DNA of 64,000 nucleotides, taken from Lepas anatifera (taxonomy: Eukaryota > Arthropoda > Thecostraca > Lepadidae). The stretch is taken from positions 186,001 to 250,000 of the forward strand of contig JAOTON010000320.1 of assembly GCA_034440635.1 (NCBI GenBank). The letters are read 5' to 3'. Under the pieces are notes generated by a model that worked only from the letters and a program-made list of their open reading frames with translations, ran no database searches and was not told the DNA's origin. This document shows positions 20,607 through 32,390 of the stretch, piece after piece. Within the stretch, counting starts at the first letter, position 1. The number at the start of each line of letters is the position of its first letter. A program made the position numbers and the translations under genes.

Positions 20607-21638
20607 TTAACCCTCGCCCCACCGGGGGGCCATCGATGGCCCCCCTAAGGTTTTTCCGGGATAGCAGAAAAACGACGAGGCGTAGCACCGCGGTTGAGGG
20701 CTCTACCTCTCACTGCATCATTTTCCCATCATCCCTGAAATTTTTACCCCGGGTCACTCAAGGTCAGGTCACCAGACGAGGTCAACCAAGGTCACCTCAC
20801 TTCACCTTTAGAGCTCTGTAAGAGCTACATTTCAAAGTCGATCGATTTGAAACTTCCTACACTTCATGACCCCTCTAGGGTCTACAAGGTGTATATCCGG
20901 GATTTTTCGATTTCGTGCCCTGAGGTCAGGTCACGAGGCGACCTCTCCCATTGGAAAAGCATGGGGAAAAGCTATTTCATGATATAAAAGCCACAAAAAT
21001 GATTGCAAATACTCAGACTGCTCAGAACAACGTTTTTGGACACCCTTTCATGGATCCCAGGGGTCATATTTGCCCTTTGACTTTTCCAAGGTCATCCAAG
21101 GTCACCAGAGGTCAAAAACAGTATTTTGACAATAACTTTTGACCTAATTGAGCTAGAGCGGGGAAACAAACACCATCGTGTTTGTCTTGTTACTGGCTTT
21201 CATTTGGTATACGGCAAGGTCACTTTTTGACCTTTGGTGACCTCAGGTCATATTAGGTCACGAGGTGACCTCTGGCGGTCAAACCACTGGCGGGAGGTCT
21301 TTACGTTCCACATAGCGGAAAAAGTACTGGCAATTTGCTATCAAATGTACTTTACCAGGCCTCAATAGCTCTAATGACATAAGAGTTATGCTCAGTTTGC
21401 TTAATCATTGCATATTTGAGTGAAAATAGCCGATCTTGACATAATTTGACCTCTGGAGGTCAAACCATTGACCTGAGCACTAAAACATGCGAAGTAATTT
21501 CTTACTGAATTCACGCGAGCTTTCTATTGCACTTTGCAGATTTGCGCTAACGCCCATATTTTCGGAGTTAGAGGGGGGCCATCGATGGCCCCCCGGTGGG
21601 GCGAAGGTGGTGCCGGACCCCGGTGGGGCGCGGGTTAA
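20607..21638 (+). mobile_element. Family A TTAA element (A2), full length
   Basis: 1032 bp, nearly identical to A1, with both TTAA ends intact; flanks are CATCC and ATGCT. High similarity to A1 suggests recent spread. Confidence 0.95.
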
Positions 21639-22461
21639 ATGCTAAAGCTCTGCAAGCAGCAATCTATTCAAGCATTGCAAGCATTTCTGCACGCATGTAA
21701 ATGGAATGCAATGCAGTCACAATGCTTGTCATGTTCAGATATTAATATTAACTTAATTTAATCGCCCAGTTTACAAATTCATGGGAAATAAAAAGATTCA
21801 TGAAAATGGAAAAATTAGATGCATTAAACTAAAAAATACGGACTTTCTCTAATAGACCAGACCCAATCAGTTTCCATACAACTTAGTTTTCATGGTCCAA
21901 ATGCGATCTGATCAAACTGCAGATCCAGATACATCTTGGAGTCGTCGAGTTCATGAAGCGCTATTTTCCCAACACTTTAGCACAGACTCTGCCATAGTGA
22001 TGTGAAAAAACGCGCGTACTCCATCTGCATGCGATCCGGATCACATTTTGGCCATAGAGACTAGGCCAGTGACTATCATCCGAATCCAAAATCCAATAAA
22101 TATGTATTGAATACAGCTAATTCGATAATGACCTGGATTCAAATGCTCATCCAGTTTCGAAGCTAAGCTGTTCCGGCACTCAGCAAAAGGTGGAGGTAAT
22201 GTTACCTGGGATAATTTGCCTAGAAAGGCCCCGAAGCAGCCAATTTGGATTCAGTAAAGCAGAGGAAGATAGACTGCAGCATAAAATGGAAAATTAATTT
22301 GGAACTTTGTTTCAGCTACTTAATTTCCTTTACCTAGAAAAGATGGCAGCCTTAGCTAAACCTTCTATGATGAGAGGCGCTGGCATTGCCTCTAATCTAA
22401 TTATCCTGGCCAGGTATGATTGTAAATGCAGATGGGGTGGCACAGGATATTTATCAAATTC
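21639..22461. other. Unassigned AT-rich intergenic stretch
   Basis: No gene, RNA or shared repeat is seen. Confidence 0.4.
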
Positions 22462-23310
22462 TTAACACGCGCATTGACGGGGGTCTGAGCCACCTTCGCA
22501 TTGACGGGGGGCGGGTACCCGCCCCCTAAGATCTCGAGAACCACGGTAGGTAGCGAAAAACGGTAAACGGCGTTGGGCTGCCCATCCACTTCTCCATCGA
22601 AAACATTTGAACCATTTTTTTGTCAGGTCACATTTAAGGTCACGAGAGGTCAAAACATGCCCGTCATAGGGATAACATGTAAAATTCAGTTTTTCGGGCA
22701 TTACATCTGAACAAGTAAAGATAGAGCAAAACGACTTGAACTATATGAATCCTCTTAGCAAGCCGAATCGAATGATATATAATTTGACCTTGCTAGGTCA
22801 AATCAAGGATTTGACCTGACCTGAGGTCAGGTCAGGGTCAAATTATATAAAATGCATATCATTAGAACCGCAAAGCCCAGGCGAGTATAATGCAGCTAAA
22901 ATAAAGGCTCTATCACCATCCGTTATTGAGTTATTCCCTAAAAACCATTTTTCCCATGTATTTCCAATGGAGAGGTCATGCGTCGTACCTGACCTTAGGT
23001 CATCGATATCAAAAATACCGGAACACATTTTAGAGAACTCGGTAGGGCCATTATGTGATATGAATTTCAATCGGATAAGTTCACCCTGCTCCGACTTATG
23101 CTATCTTAAACTTTTTTTGAGGTCGGGTCACTTGACCTGTACTGGTGACCTGACCTGAGATGACCTAACCTTAAAATTTTCACAGAAGTTGTAAAAATGA
23201 TGAGGGAAAAGGTATACAAAGTACGGCGGCGCTACGCGCCGCCGTTTTTCTACTATCTCCGAAAAACCCGAGGGGGCGGGTACCCGCCCCCCCGTCAATG
23301 CGCGTGTTAA
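22462..23310 (-). mobile_element. Family B TTAA element (B5), full length
   Basis: 849 bp with both TTAA ends and both GGTACC cores. Flanks are AAATTC on the left and ATCCATG on the right. Confidence 0.95.
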
Positions 23311-23743
23311 ATCCATGACTCAAAAATGAATATTTTAATATGGACCTCTCCCCAAACCAGAAATAGAGCATAACCTGAAATCGAAGATAGTAAATTTCTA
23401 ATGCTATATTTAGGGTTCAATCCAGGGATGACGCAATATTCTTAAACGTAGGTACACAACCATGCATAACATTTACCAGAGATTCAGCAAGTCTCAAGGT
23501 GACGAGGCGGTCCAATCACCCCTGCACTTCACAGATAAAAGAAGGCGTACAACGCTTGGTCTTCCGGCGGCAGGTCGGGTCACTATTATCCTCAGGAGGT
23601 GGAGTGGGCGGGATTTATCCAATGCACTTCGGTCCAGAAGTGAAAAAATTAGGCATGATGCGATTTGGAGCTAATTTTCATGAAATTTGATGAGTAGACC
23701 CATTCCAAGAACGCTGCTGCGTGCGAATTCATTTTACTCAAAT
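23311..23743. other. Unassigned spacer
   Basis: No convincing gene is found; short overlapping open frames only. Confidence 0.4.
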
Positions 23744-24029
23744 CCGTTTTAAACGAGCCGGCTGATTTGTAAACGGACCGGCCGGTTTGCAAACGGGCTG
23801 GCCAGTTTGTAAACGGGCCGGCCGGTTTGCAAACGGGCCGGGATACTAGAAAACCCAAACGGGCCAGACTTTTTGCAAACGGGCCACATCGCTGGCCCGT
23901 TTGCATACGGATCGGCTCATTTGCAAACGGGCCAATTTGCTGGCCCGTTTGCATACGGGCCGGCTATTTGGCCCGTTTACAAATGGGCCGGCCCGTATGC
24001 AAACGGGCCGATTTTCCATACGGGCCGTA
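23744..24029. repeat. GGCCCGTTTGCAAACGGGCC hairpin array, second copy
   Basis: About a dozen near-palindromic units. The right edge (CGGGCCGATTTTCCATACGGGCC, then GTAACATGTATATG) is the reverse complement of the start of the array at 15681 (GTTACGGCCCGTATGGAAAA). The two arrays are therefore copies of one dispersed repeat rather than independent local expansions. Confidence 0.9.
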
Positions 24030-24044
24030 ACATGTATATGTTTC

Positions 24045-24265
24045 ATAAAATATGACGGCATATTCAGTGTTGTTTTTTTCTTGGTGAGGCTTTCAATTTT
24101 GCGGAGTAGTTTTTTTCCTTGGTTGTCCAAATCTGAGAGAATTGTGCTTATATTTACACGTTCAGGTAAGGTTTCATTAATCCAATTGACATCCTCAGAC
24201 AACATGAGTGACATAAGACGCAAAGTTAGAAATACGCATACTATAGGCTTTGAATCCAAAATCAA
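24045..24265 (-). pseudogene. Penelope-like N-terminal remnant
   Basis: The minus frame contains ILSDLDNQGKKLLRKIESL and TKKKTTLNMP, resembling the remnant at 15459. It lies between the PLE2 GIY-YIG end and the hairpin array, the same order as at the PLE1 locus. Confidence 0.5.
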
Positions 24266-24499
24266 TCGCAGATCGGTTTGGTCAGTAATGTTTTGAAAAA
24301 TTGAGCTGACATGGCTCTATAATTATTTCTGTGCGCAGGTGCTTTTAATGTGGATGGTATCTCCATTAATGGCAAAAGCGCAAACAATGCTATCAGCCTT
24401 TTCTGTTGTATGATGAGCGGCTTGAATAAAATAATGCAGGTCTGGCAAACTACCTGATCACAATGCAAGCATTACTAGGAGGCATTAACACTACATAAC

Positions 24500-25310
24500 A
24501 CTCAATGACAATTCACTATACACGGATATCCATAACACTGTACGGTTTGAGCCAGCCTGTTGGGGAGCCGTTTATCATACAGAGACAGGTTCCCCATCAG
24601 ATTCATCTGTCTGTTGATTTCTGGGTCCCTGTCTCTGATATAAACGGCCTCCAGGACGGTTAGTCGTCTCTTGTCAAAACACCGCGCTATGATGGATGTA
24701 TTATTTACGAGCATAGCTCCGGTGAGTTTTGTTTGTGTGTCGTTTCAGTATGTTTTTGGGGGCACCGGCCTGGAGGTGGAGTGTCATACCTACGTCTTGA
24801 GAGTGTAGTCGTCGTGTGTTCGATGTATAGGTATCGAGTTAGGACGGCGCGCACAGTCGCCGATGGGGCAATGGTACTCGTATGCAATGTTCACAGTCTG
24901 TAGAACGGATTTGTCTTTGTTGAAGTTGTTGGTCATAACTAAATTGGATGTAGATGGGCTTTTGTCTGTTATTAATGACGCTGTCCTGTCCCGTTCTAGG
25001 CTGTATAGTCTCGTCTTTGTCTTGTTTGGGTTTTGTGGAGAGGTGTTGGTGTAGGAGTTTTTGGATGGTGCTATCTATGTCAATGAGACGGCAGTTCTTG
25101 TTTACTAGTATTTGCCTAATTCTCTCCAGTTATTTGTGTAGCAGGGCCATGTACGTTTGACGTTTGATGGCCCTGTGGACGTATGCTCGGATTACTCTTT
25201 GTTTGTATGTGTCGGGGAATTCACTATTTCCGTTGAGGCATGCGCCAGTATCGGTTGGTGTCCTGTCACCGTGCTAACGAAATCCCCGCTGGTGCTGGGT
25301 GCAATTATCA
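24500..25310 (-). pseudogene. Penelope-like element C-terminal part (PLE2), broken
   Basis: Minus-strand frames encode GNSEFPDTYKQRVIRAYVHR (RT thumb side, about 25210), LERIRQILVNKNCR (about 25110), a Cys-containing linker and TTTTLSRR (about 24810). These are followed by VNNTSIIARCFDKRRLTVLE and AVYIRDRDPEINRQMN, the GIY-YIG-type nuclease end. It matches PLE1 in order. Several stops and frameshifts break it, and the catalytic RT part is absent. Confidence 0.75.
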
Positions 25311-25366
25311 GCACGTCAGGAAATGGGATCTTATTATTTGATGTCCACAGGGCCATCAAACATTGC

Positions 25367-26575
25367 GGTCAAATGCTTGATTTGACCTAGCAAGGTCACA
25401 TTATAAATCATTCGATTCTGATTGCAGCAAGGATTCATATAGTTTAACACGCGCATTGACGGGGGTCTGAGCCACCTTCGCATTGACGGGGGGCGGGTAC
25501 CCGCCCCCCTAACATCTCGAGAACCACGGTAGGTAGCGAAAAACAGTAAACGGCGTTGGGCTGCCCATCTACTTCTCCATCGAAAACATTTGGACCATTT
25601 TTTTGTCAGGTCACATCTAAGGTCACGAGAGGTCAAAACATGCCCGTCATAGGGATAACATGTAAATTCAGTTTTTCGGCCATTACATCTGAACAAGTAA
25701 AGATAGAGCAAAACAACTTAAACTATATGAATCCTCTTAGCAAGCCGAACCGAATGATATATAATTTGACCTTGCTAGGTCAAATCAAGGATTTGACCTG
25801 ACCTGAGGTCAGGTCAGGTCAGGGTCAGGGTCAAATTATACAAAATGCATATCATTAGAACCGCAAGGCCCAGGCGAGTCTAATGCAGCTAAAATAAATG
25901 CTCTATCACCATCCGTTACTGAGTTATTCCGTAAAAACCATTTTTCCCATGTATTTCCAATGGAGAGGTCATGCCTCGTACCTGACCTTGGGTCATCGAT
26001 ATCAAAAATACCGTAACATATTTTAGAGAACTCAGTGGGGCCATTATGTGATATGAGTTTCAATTGGATAAGTTCACCCTGCTCAGACTTATGTTATCTT
26101 AAACTTTTTTTGAGGTCGGGTCACTTGACCTGTACTGGTGACCTGACCTGAGATGACCTAACCTCAAAATTTTTCACATAAGTTGTAAAAATGATGAGGG
26201 AAAAGGTATACCAAGTACGGCGGCGCTACGCGCCGCCGTTTTTCTACTGTCTCCGAAAAACCCGAGGGGGCGGGTACCCGCCCCCCGTCAATGCGCGTGT
26301 TAAGTTGTTTTGCTTTGTCTTTACTTGTTTAGATGTAGTGACCGAACACCTTCATTTACACGTTATTCCTATGAAGGAATGTTTTGACCTCTAGTGACCT
26401 TAAATCTAATACGACAAAAAAATGATTAAAGTTTTTCGATGGACATGTGGATGGGTTACCCAACACCGTTTATTATTTCTCGCTACCTAGCGTGGTTCTC
26501 GAGATCTTAGGGGGGCGGGTAGCCACCCCTCGTCAAAGCGAAGGTGACTCAGACCCCCGTCAATGCGAGTGTTAA
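25367..26575 (+). mobile_element. Family B element (B7), old, 5' truncated, interrupted by B6
   Basis: It begins inside B at TTGATTTGACCTAGCAAGGTC and breaks at ATATAGTTTAA. It resumes after B6 at TTAAGTTGTTTTGCTTTG and ends at CAATGCGAGTGTTAA (26575). It is more diverged than B6, as expected for the older host copy. Confidence 0.85.
25444..26303 (-). mobile_element. Family B TTAA element (B6), full length, nested
   Basis: 860 bp with clean TTAA ends, inserted in B7. It carries an expanded AGGTCAGGTCAGGTCAGGGTC run near 25803. Confidence 0.93.
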
Positions 26576-27594
26576 TCCACGCCCCAACGGGGTCCAGTTC
26601 GACTTTCGCCCCACCAGGGCCATCGATGCCCCCCTCTAACTCCAAAAATATGGGCGTTAGCGCAAATCTGCAAAGTGCATTAGAAAGCTCGTGTAAATTC
26701 AGTAAGAAAGTACTTCACATGTTTAAGGGCTCAGGTCAGTTGTTTTACCTCCAGAGGTCAATTTAGGTCACGATACGATATTATCACTCAAATATGCAGC
26801 GTTTAAGAAAACTTGGCATAACTTTTATGCCATTAGAAATATTGAGATCTGGCAAAGTATATTTGATAGGAAAATGCCAGACCGTTTCCGTTAGGTGAAA
26901 CGTTATGACTTTCCGCCAGTAGTTTAAACTCCAGAGGTCACCTCGTGACCTCATATGACCTGATATCACAAAAGGTCAGAAAGTGACCTTGTTGTATATA
27001 AAATGAAAGCCAGTGACAAGACATACACGATGGTGTTTGATTCAGCGCTCTAGCCTAAATAGGTCAAAAGTTATTGTCAAAATATTGTTTTTGACGCCTG
27101 GTGACCTTGGATGACCTCGGAGAAATCAAAGGGCAAATATGACCCCTAGGATCCGTGAAAGGATGTTAAAGAACGTTGTTCTGAGCAGTCTAAGCATTTT
27201 CAATCATTTTTGTGACTTTTAGATAAGAAGACAACTTTTTCCCAAGGTTTTCAATGGGAGAGGTCACCTCGTAACCTGACATCAGGTCAAGAAATCGAAA
27301 AATCCCTGATATACACCTTATAGACCCTGGCGGGGTCATGAGGTGTAGGAAGTTTCAAATCAATCGACGGAGAAACGTAACTCTTATATAGCTCAAAACT
27401 TGAAGTGAGGTGACCGTTGGTTGACCTCGCCTGGTGACCTGACCTTGGGTGCCCCGCGGTAGAAAATTTAAGAGATGGTGAATAAATGATGGGGTGAGAG
27501 ATAGAGTTCTCAAACTTTCTTGTCATTTTTCTGCTATCCCGAAAAATCTCAGGGGGGGGTGGGGCCATCGATGGCCCTCGGTGGGGCGAGTTAA
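26572..27594 (-). mobile_element. Family A TTAA element (A11), diverged
   Basis: It opens TTAATCCACGCCCCAACGG and closes GGTGGGGCGAGTTAA. The ATCGATG cores are partly mutated. It shares its left TTAA with B7. Divergence is clearly greater than in A1-A7. Confidence 0.9.
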
Positions 27595-28087
27595 GTAGCC
27601 CCAAATGACCTCTCAAAAGTCACAGGTCCAAACTTGCAACATGAAAATATAGTACGGCTTAGGATACTGTAATTTGGAGAATACGAAGGTATTCCACGGT
27701 ATCTACAGAAATAGAACACCTTTTCGACAAATTTCCGTTTTCCCCATGCATTTTCAATGGAGACGTGATGATCCGTACCTAACGTTAGGTCACCCATATG
27801 AACAGTTCCAGAGATATATTATGCAGCACTCGGCGGCTCAATTATGTGGTTTAAGTTTCAATTCGATGGATTCCGTTTTTTCTTACTTATGCCACCTTCA
27901 ACATATTTGGAGGTGAGGTCACTTGACCTGCACTAGAAATCTGACCTGGGAAGACCCAATCTTATAAAATGTTGGTTAAAGTGGAGGAACTAATCAAGAA
28001 TCAAGTGTGCCATGTACGGTATTGCATGTCCTTTTATGCCGTCGGAAAACCCCGAGGAAGGATGATTAAACACCAGGGGAGGGTTAA
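27595..28087 (-). mobile_element. Diverged C-like element, partial
   Basis: TGACCTGGGAAGACCCAAT and CCCATGCATTTTCAATGGAG resemble the left half of family C in reverse. It ends CCAGGGGAGGGTTAA. The other end is missing. Confidence 0.5.
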
Positions 28088-29281
28088 CACCCGCATTGAC
28101 GGAGGTTGGAGCCACTTTCGCCTTGACGGGGGCGGATACCGCCGCCCCCTAAGATCTCAAGAAACCGCGCTAGGTAGCAAAAAAACGGTAAACGATGTTT
28201 CATACCCCATCCTTTTCTCAATTGAAAATATTTGAACCATTTTTCAGGTCATATTTAAGGTCACTAGAGGTCAAAACATTCCATAATAGCGATAACATGT
28301 AACTTAAGTTTTTCGTCCATTACATCTGAACAAATAAAGATAGAGCAAAAATATTTTAACTATATGAATCCTTCCAGCAAGCCGGTTCGAATGATCTATA
28401 ATATGACAATGCTCGGTCAGCTTAAGGATTTGACCTGACCAGAGTTCAGGTCAAGGTCAAATTGGACAAAATGCATATCATTAGAACCGCAATGACGAGG
28501 CAAATCGAATGCAGTTAAAATAATCCTTCAGTCTCTATTCATTAATAAGTAATTCAGTTAATTCGAACGGAGTGGAGAGATCATAGTACGTACCTGACCT
28601 TAGTTCATCGATATAAAAAATACCGGAATATATTTTAGAGAACTCGGTGGGCCATTATGAGATATGAGTTTCAATTGGATAGTTTACCCTGTTCCGACTC
28701 ATGCTATCTTAACACGCGCATTGACGAGGGTCTGAGCCACCTTCGCTTTGACGGGGGAAGGGCGGGTACCCGCCCCCCTAAGATCTCGAGAACCACGGTA
28801 GGTAGCAAAAAACGATAAACGGCGTCGGGTTGCCCATCCACTTCTCCATCGAAAACATTTGAACCATTTTTTTTCTCAGGTCACATTTAAGGTCACGAGA
28901 GGTCAAAATATGCCGTCATAGGGATAACATGTAAATTAAGTTTTTCGGCCATTACATCTGAACAAGTAAAGATAGAGCAAAACGACTGGAACTATATGAA
29001 TCCTCTCATCAAGCCAAATCAAATGATATATAATTTGACCTTGCTAGGTCAGATCAAGGATTTGACCTGACCTGAGGTCATGTTAGGGTCAAATTATATA
29101 AAATGTATATAATTAGAACTGCAAAGCCGGGGCGAGTCTAGTGCAGCTAAAATGAATGATCTATCACCATCCGTTACTGAGTTATTCCGTAAAAAAACAT
29201 TTTTCCCGTGTATTTCCAATGAAGAGGTAATGCCCCGTACCTGACCTTAGGTAATTCATATCAAAAATACCGATGCATATT

Positions 29282-30124
29282 TTAGCACGCGCATGGACGG
29301 GGGTCTGAGCCACCTTAGCATTGACGGGGGCGGGTACCCGCCCCCTAAGATCTCGAGAACCACGGTAGGTAGCGAAAAACGGTAAACGGCGTTGGGCTGC
29401 CCATCCACTTCTCCATCGAAAACATTTGAACCATTTTTTTGTCAGGTCACATTTAAGGTCACGACAGGCCAAAACATGGCCGTCATAGGGATAACAATGT
29501 AGATTCAGTTTTTCGGCCATTACATCTGAACAAGTAAAGATAGAGCAAAACGACTTGGACTATATGAATCCTCTTAGCAAGCTAAATCGAATGATATATA
29601 ATTCGACCTTGCTACGTCAAATCAAGGATTTGACCTGACCTGAGGTCAGGTCTGGGTCAAATTATATAAAATGCATATCATTAGAACCGCAAAGCCCAGG
29701 CCAGTCTAATGCAGCTAAAATAAATGCTCTATCACCATCCGTTACTGAGTTATTCCGTAAAAACCATTTTCCCATCTATTTCCAATGGAGAGGTCATGCC
29801 TCGTACCTGACCTTAGGTCATCGATATCAAAAATACCGGAACATATGTTAGAGAACTCGGTGGCGCCATTATGTGATATGAGTTTCAATCGGATAAGTTC
29901 ACCCTGCTCCGACTTATGCTATCTTAAACTTTTTTAGGTCGGGTCACTTGACCTGTACTGGTGACCTGACCTGAGATGACCTAACCTTAAAATTTTACAG
30001 AAGTTGTAAAAATGATGAGGGAAGAGGTATACCAAGTACAGCGGCGCTACGCGCCGCCGTTTTTCTACTGTATCCGAAAAACCCGAGGGGGCGGGGTACC
30101 CGCCCTCGTCAATGCGCGTGTTAG
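29282..30124 (-). mobile_element. Family B element (B10), innermost, TTAG target
   Basis: 843 bp bounded by TTAG on both sides (29282-29285 and 30121-30124) rather than TTAA. The left end reads CACGCGCATGGACGG and the right AATGCGCGTG. Confidence 0.93.
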
Positions 30125-31035
30125 CACCCGCACTGGAGGGGGTCTGGCACTAACGCGCACTGGAGGGGGGGCCTGGTAGGCCCCCCTAAGATCTCGGAAA
30201 CTAAGAGGGTTAGAACAACGCCACTTGGTAGGTGGGTGGGGGCTATGGTGATCTACATGATGACCAATTTTCATTGACCTAGGTCAATATCTTCAAGGTC
30301 AAACGAGGTCGTAAAGGTCAAATATTGGCCATGCTGGTATCGATTGATAAATGCTGTGATTATGCAGGAAAATGGCGGGAATAAGCTAAAGGCGGACAAG
30401 GTTCATAGAGAAGAGGTCTCAAAGAGGCTTCCCCACAACTTTTGGGTCAAGGTCATTCAAGGTCATTGACCTTTAAGGTCACCATATGGTATACTACTTA
30501 TTATTTACACTTTGACTAACCCTGTAGCCACTGTTTGGCGGAAAATGAGGATTGACCTTCCCAATGACCTTTGACCTTGACCTTTGTATTGGGGTACCCT
30601 ACCGATGCCGTCATAGCATAATATATGTCAGACAGGGTAACGTCATTTGGCCGGACGCGCAGTGGTCAGTGACCTTGAAAGTGCAGATATGACCTTGACC
30701 TGTGGCCTTTGACCTTGACCTTGACTTTCATGTGAAGTGACCTTGACATATAGTCTCGCTTATATGACGTTATGACGTCACCACTCGGTCTTCAATGCAA
30801 GCTAACTGGTCCGACCGCGCGTTTACGGCGATCTCAAAATGCAGGTCTGACTTTGAAAGCCTATAAGTCAAAAAATTTTCGACCGATTTTCAAAAAGTCT
30901 TCACCAATCGACGCGCTATTAAATTCTGTTAAATGTGGCCAGGTTTCGTTTTTCCACTGCAAGCGGTTCTCCGACCACCTCGGAAAAACAGGTGGGGGGG
31001 GCCTCGAGGCCCCCCTCCTCCAGTGCGCGTGTTAG
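30121..31035 (-). mobile_element. Family D element (D1), innermost, TTAG target
   Basis: It opens TTAGCACCCGCACTGGAGG and closes CTCCAGTGCGCGTGTTAG, with a GGCCTCGAGGCC palindrome near the right end. It matches D2 at 53137 in reverse. The interior is rich in AAGGTCA and includes TGACGTTATGACGTCA. Confidence 0.92.
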
Positions 31036-31513
31036 AGAACTCGGTGGGGCCACAATGTGATATGAGTTTCAATCGGATAAGTTCACCCTGCTCCGACTTA
31101 TGCTATCTTAAACTTTTTTTGAGGTCGGGTCACTTGACCTGTACTGGTGACCTGACCTGAGATGACCTAACCTTAAAACTTTCATAAAAGTTGTAAAATG
31201 ATGAGGAAAAAGGTATGCAAAGTACGGGGGAGCTACGTGCCGCCGTTGTTCTGCTATCTCCGAAAAACCCGACGGGGGGCCGGTACAGCCCCCGTCAAAG
31301 CGCGTGTTAAACTTTTCGTGGTCAGGTCACTTGACCTGTACTAGGGACCTGACCTGAGATGATCTAACCTTAAAATTTGTTTAAAAAACGTCGGAAAAAT
31401 GATGAGAAAAATCATGCCAAGTACGATGGTGCCCACTTGCCGCCGACTAACCTTATCCTTAAAAAGCCATAATGGGGCGGATACCCGCCCCCTCCCGTCC
31501 ATGTGCGTGTTAA

Positions 31514-31841
31514 ATGTTACTAAATATTTGGTTCATTAGCTATGTTTGGGCAGAAATAAGGCCAAATTAGGTATTTAAAAAATGTGCCACAGTAACACAT
31601 GCCTGCATTGCCATGTTGATGGGCCACATTGACCTAGACTTGGGCTCATTGTCTATGTTTGGATTTTGGATTGACATAATTATTTAGGCTTTGCTATTCG
31701 TTGGAAATTACAGTACTATATACAGATATGTGGAGAAAGTTATAATATCTCAGAATTGATCTCCTACTATAAACAGGGCAAGCGCTAAAACACGCCTAAA
31801 CATATCTACAAATACTTAAAAAAACTCATCTATTCCGGCAG
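31514..31841. other. Probable intron sequence
   Basis: AT-rich and without TTAA-element sequence. It leads into a CTATTCCGGCAG acceptor-like site at 31841. Confidence 0.35.
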
Positions 31842-32111
31842 CTGGTGTCGCTGAGCATCATTCTGGACATTTTGGCCTCCATCTTCCGCATCTACCAGCG
31901 CTGGCACCCACTGCCGTTCATCGCCAGCATTGTGCACCTGGTCCGGTTGGGGTGCACCATCTTCGAGGGCACGTCATACGGCCTCATGAACCGAAGTCTC
32001 CGCGAGTCCTACCTGGAGATATTCGGCTTCAGGAGGCACCGCAGGAGGATTCGCCCGTCGAGGTGCAGCGTTGAATGTGGCACCTTGTTTGAATCCAGAA
32101 ACTTAGTGTGA
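31842..32111 (+). CDS. Probable last exon of a rhodopsin-like GPCR
   Basis: The frame runs from an acceptor-like TTCCGGCAG (AG at 31840-31841) to TGA at 32109-32111, about 89 codons with no in-frame stop. It is GC-richer than its flanks. It encodes a hydrophobic stretch and a TM7-like segment (FIASIVHLVRLGCTIFEGTS) running into YGLMNRSLRESYLEIFGF and a basic tail (RRHRRRIRPSR). That layout is the TM7 / helix-8 / C-tail end of class A receptors; the NPxxY position reads EGTSY, so the canonical motif is not kept. The N-terminal exons are outside this exon and not located. It would be a plasma-membrane receptor with unknown ligand. It could also be a receptor pseudogene fragment. Confidence 0.45.
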   Translation: MVSLSIILDILASIFRIYQRWHPLPFIASIVHLVRLGCTIFEGTSYGLMNRSLRESYLEIFGFRRHRRRIRPSRCSVECGTLFESRNLV

Positions 32112-32161
32112 TTAGGGATATTTGTAACCGAAAATCATGAAAAGGATGATTTCTTTGAAGA

Positions 32162-32390
32162 ATGTACAATAAGCTTCAATATTTAAATTTTTAAAATTAT
32201 CCACCAGGGTGAAAATAAACCTCTGCCTGTGGATGTCATCATGATCAGGCAATTACTACCATATTTAATAGGCTTCAAGGACTTCAATTGGCTGACTACT
32301 CACTGTGACGTCAGTGCTGTCGTCACACCAACAGAAGACAACTGTGGCCGCCTGGCTGGGGTACATTTGGGCAAGATACCCAAAGGCCAA
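32162..32390 (+). mobile_element. Repeat E fragment (E2)
   Basis: AATGTACAATAAGCTTCAAT through CTCTGCCTGTGGATG, GACTTCAATTGGCTGA and TGACGTCAGTGC matches E1 in reverse. It begins about 50 bases after the receptor stop codon and contains AATAAA (32214-32219), a possible poly(A) signal. Confidence 0.7.

Larger units (their letters stand above)
28709..31310 (-). mobile_element. Family B element (B9), middle of a nest
   Basis: Inserted in B8 at TTAA. It is itself interrupted at GCATATTTTAG (29282) and resumes at TTAGAGAACTCGGTGGG (31032). Intact copies read CATATTTTAGAGAACTCGG. Confidence 0.9.
28084..31513 (-). mobile_element. Family B element (B8), outermost of a nest
   Basis: The copy opens TTAACACCCGCATTGACGG and is interrupted at 28709 (GCTATCTTAA). 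It resumes at 31307 (TTAAACTTTTCGTGGTC) and ends CCATGTGCGTGTTAA. It is the most diverged member of the nest, so it is the oldest. Confidence 0.88.
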
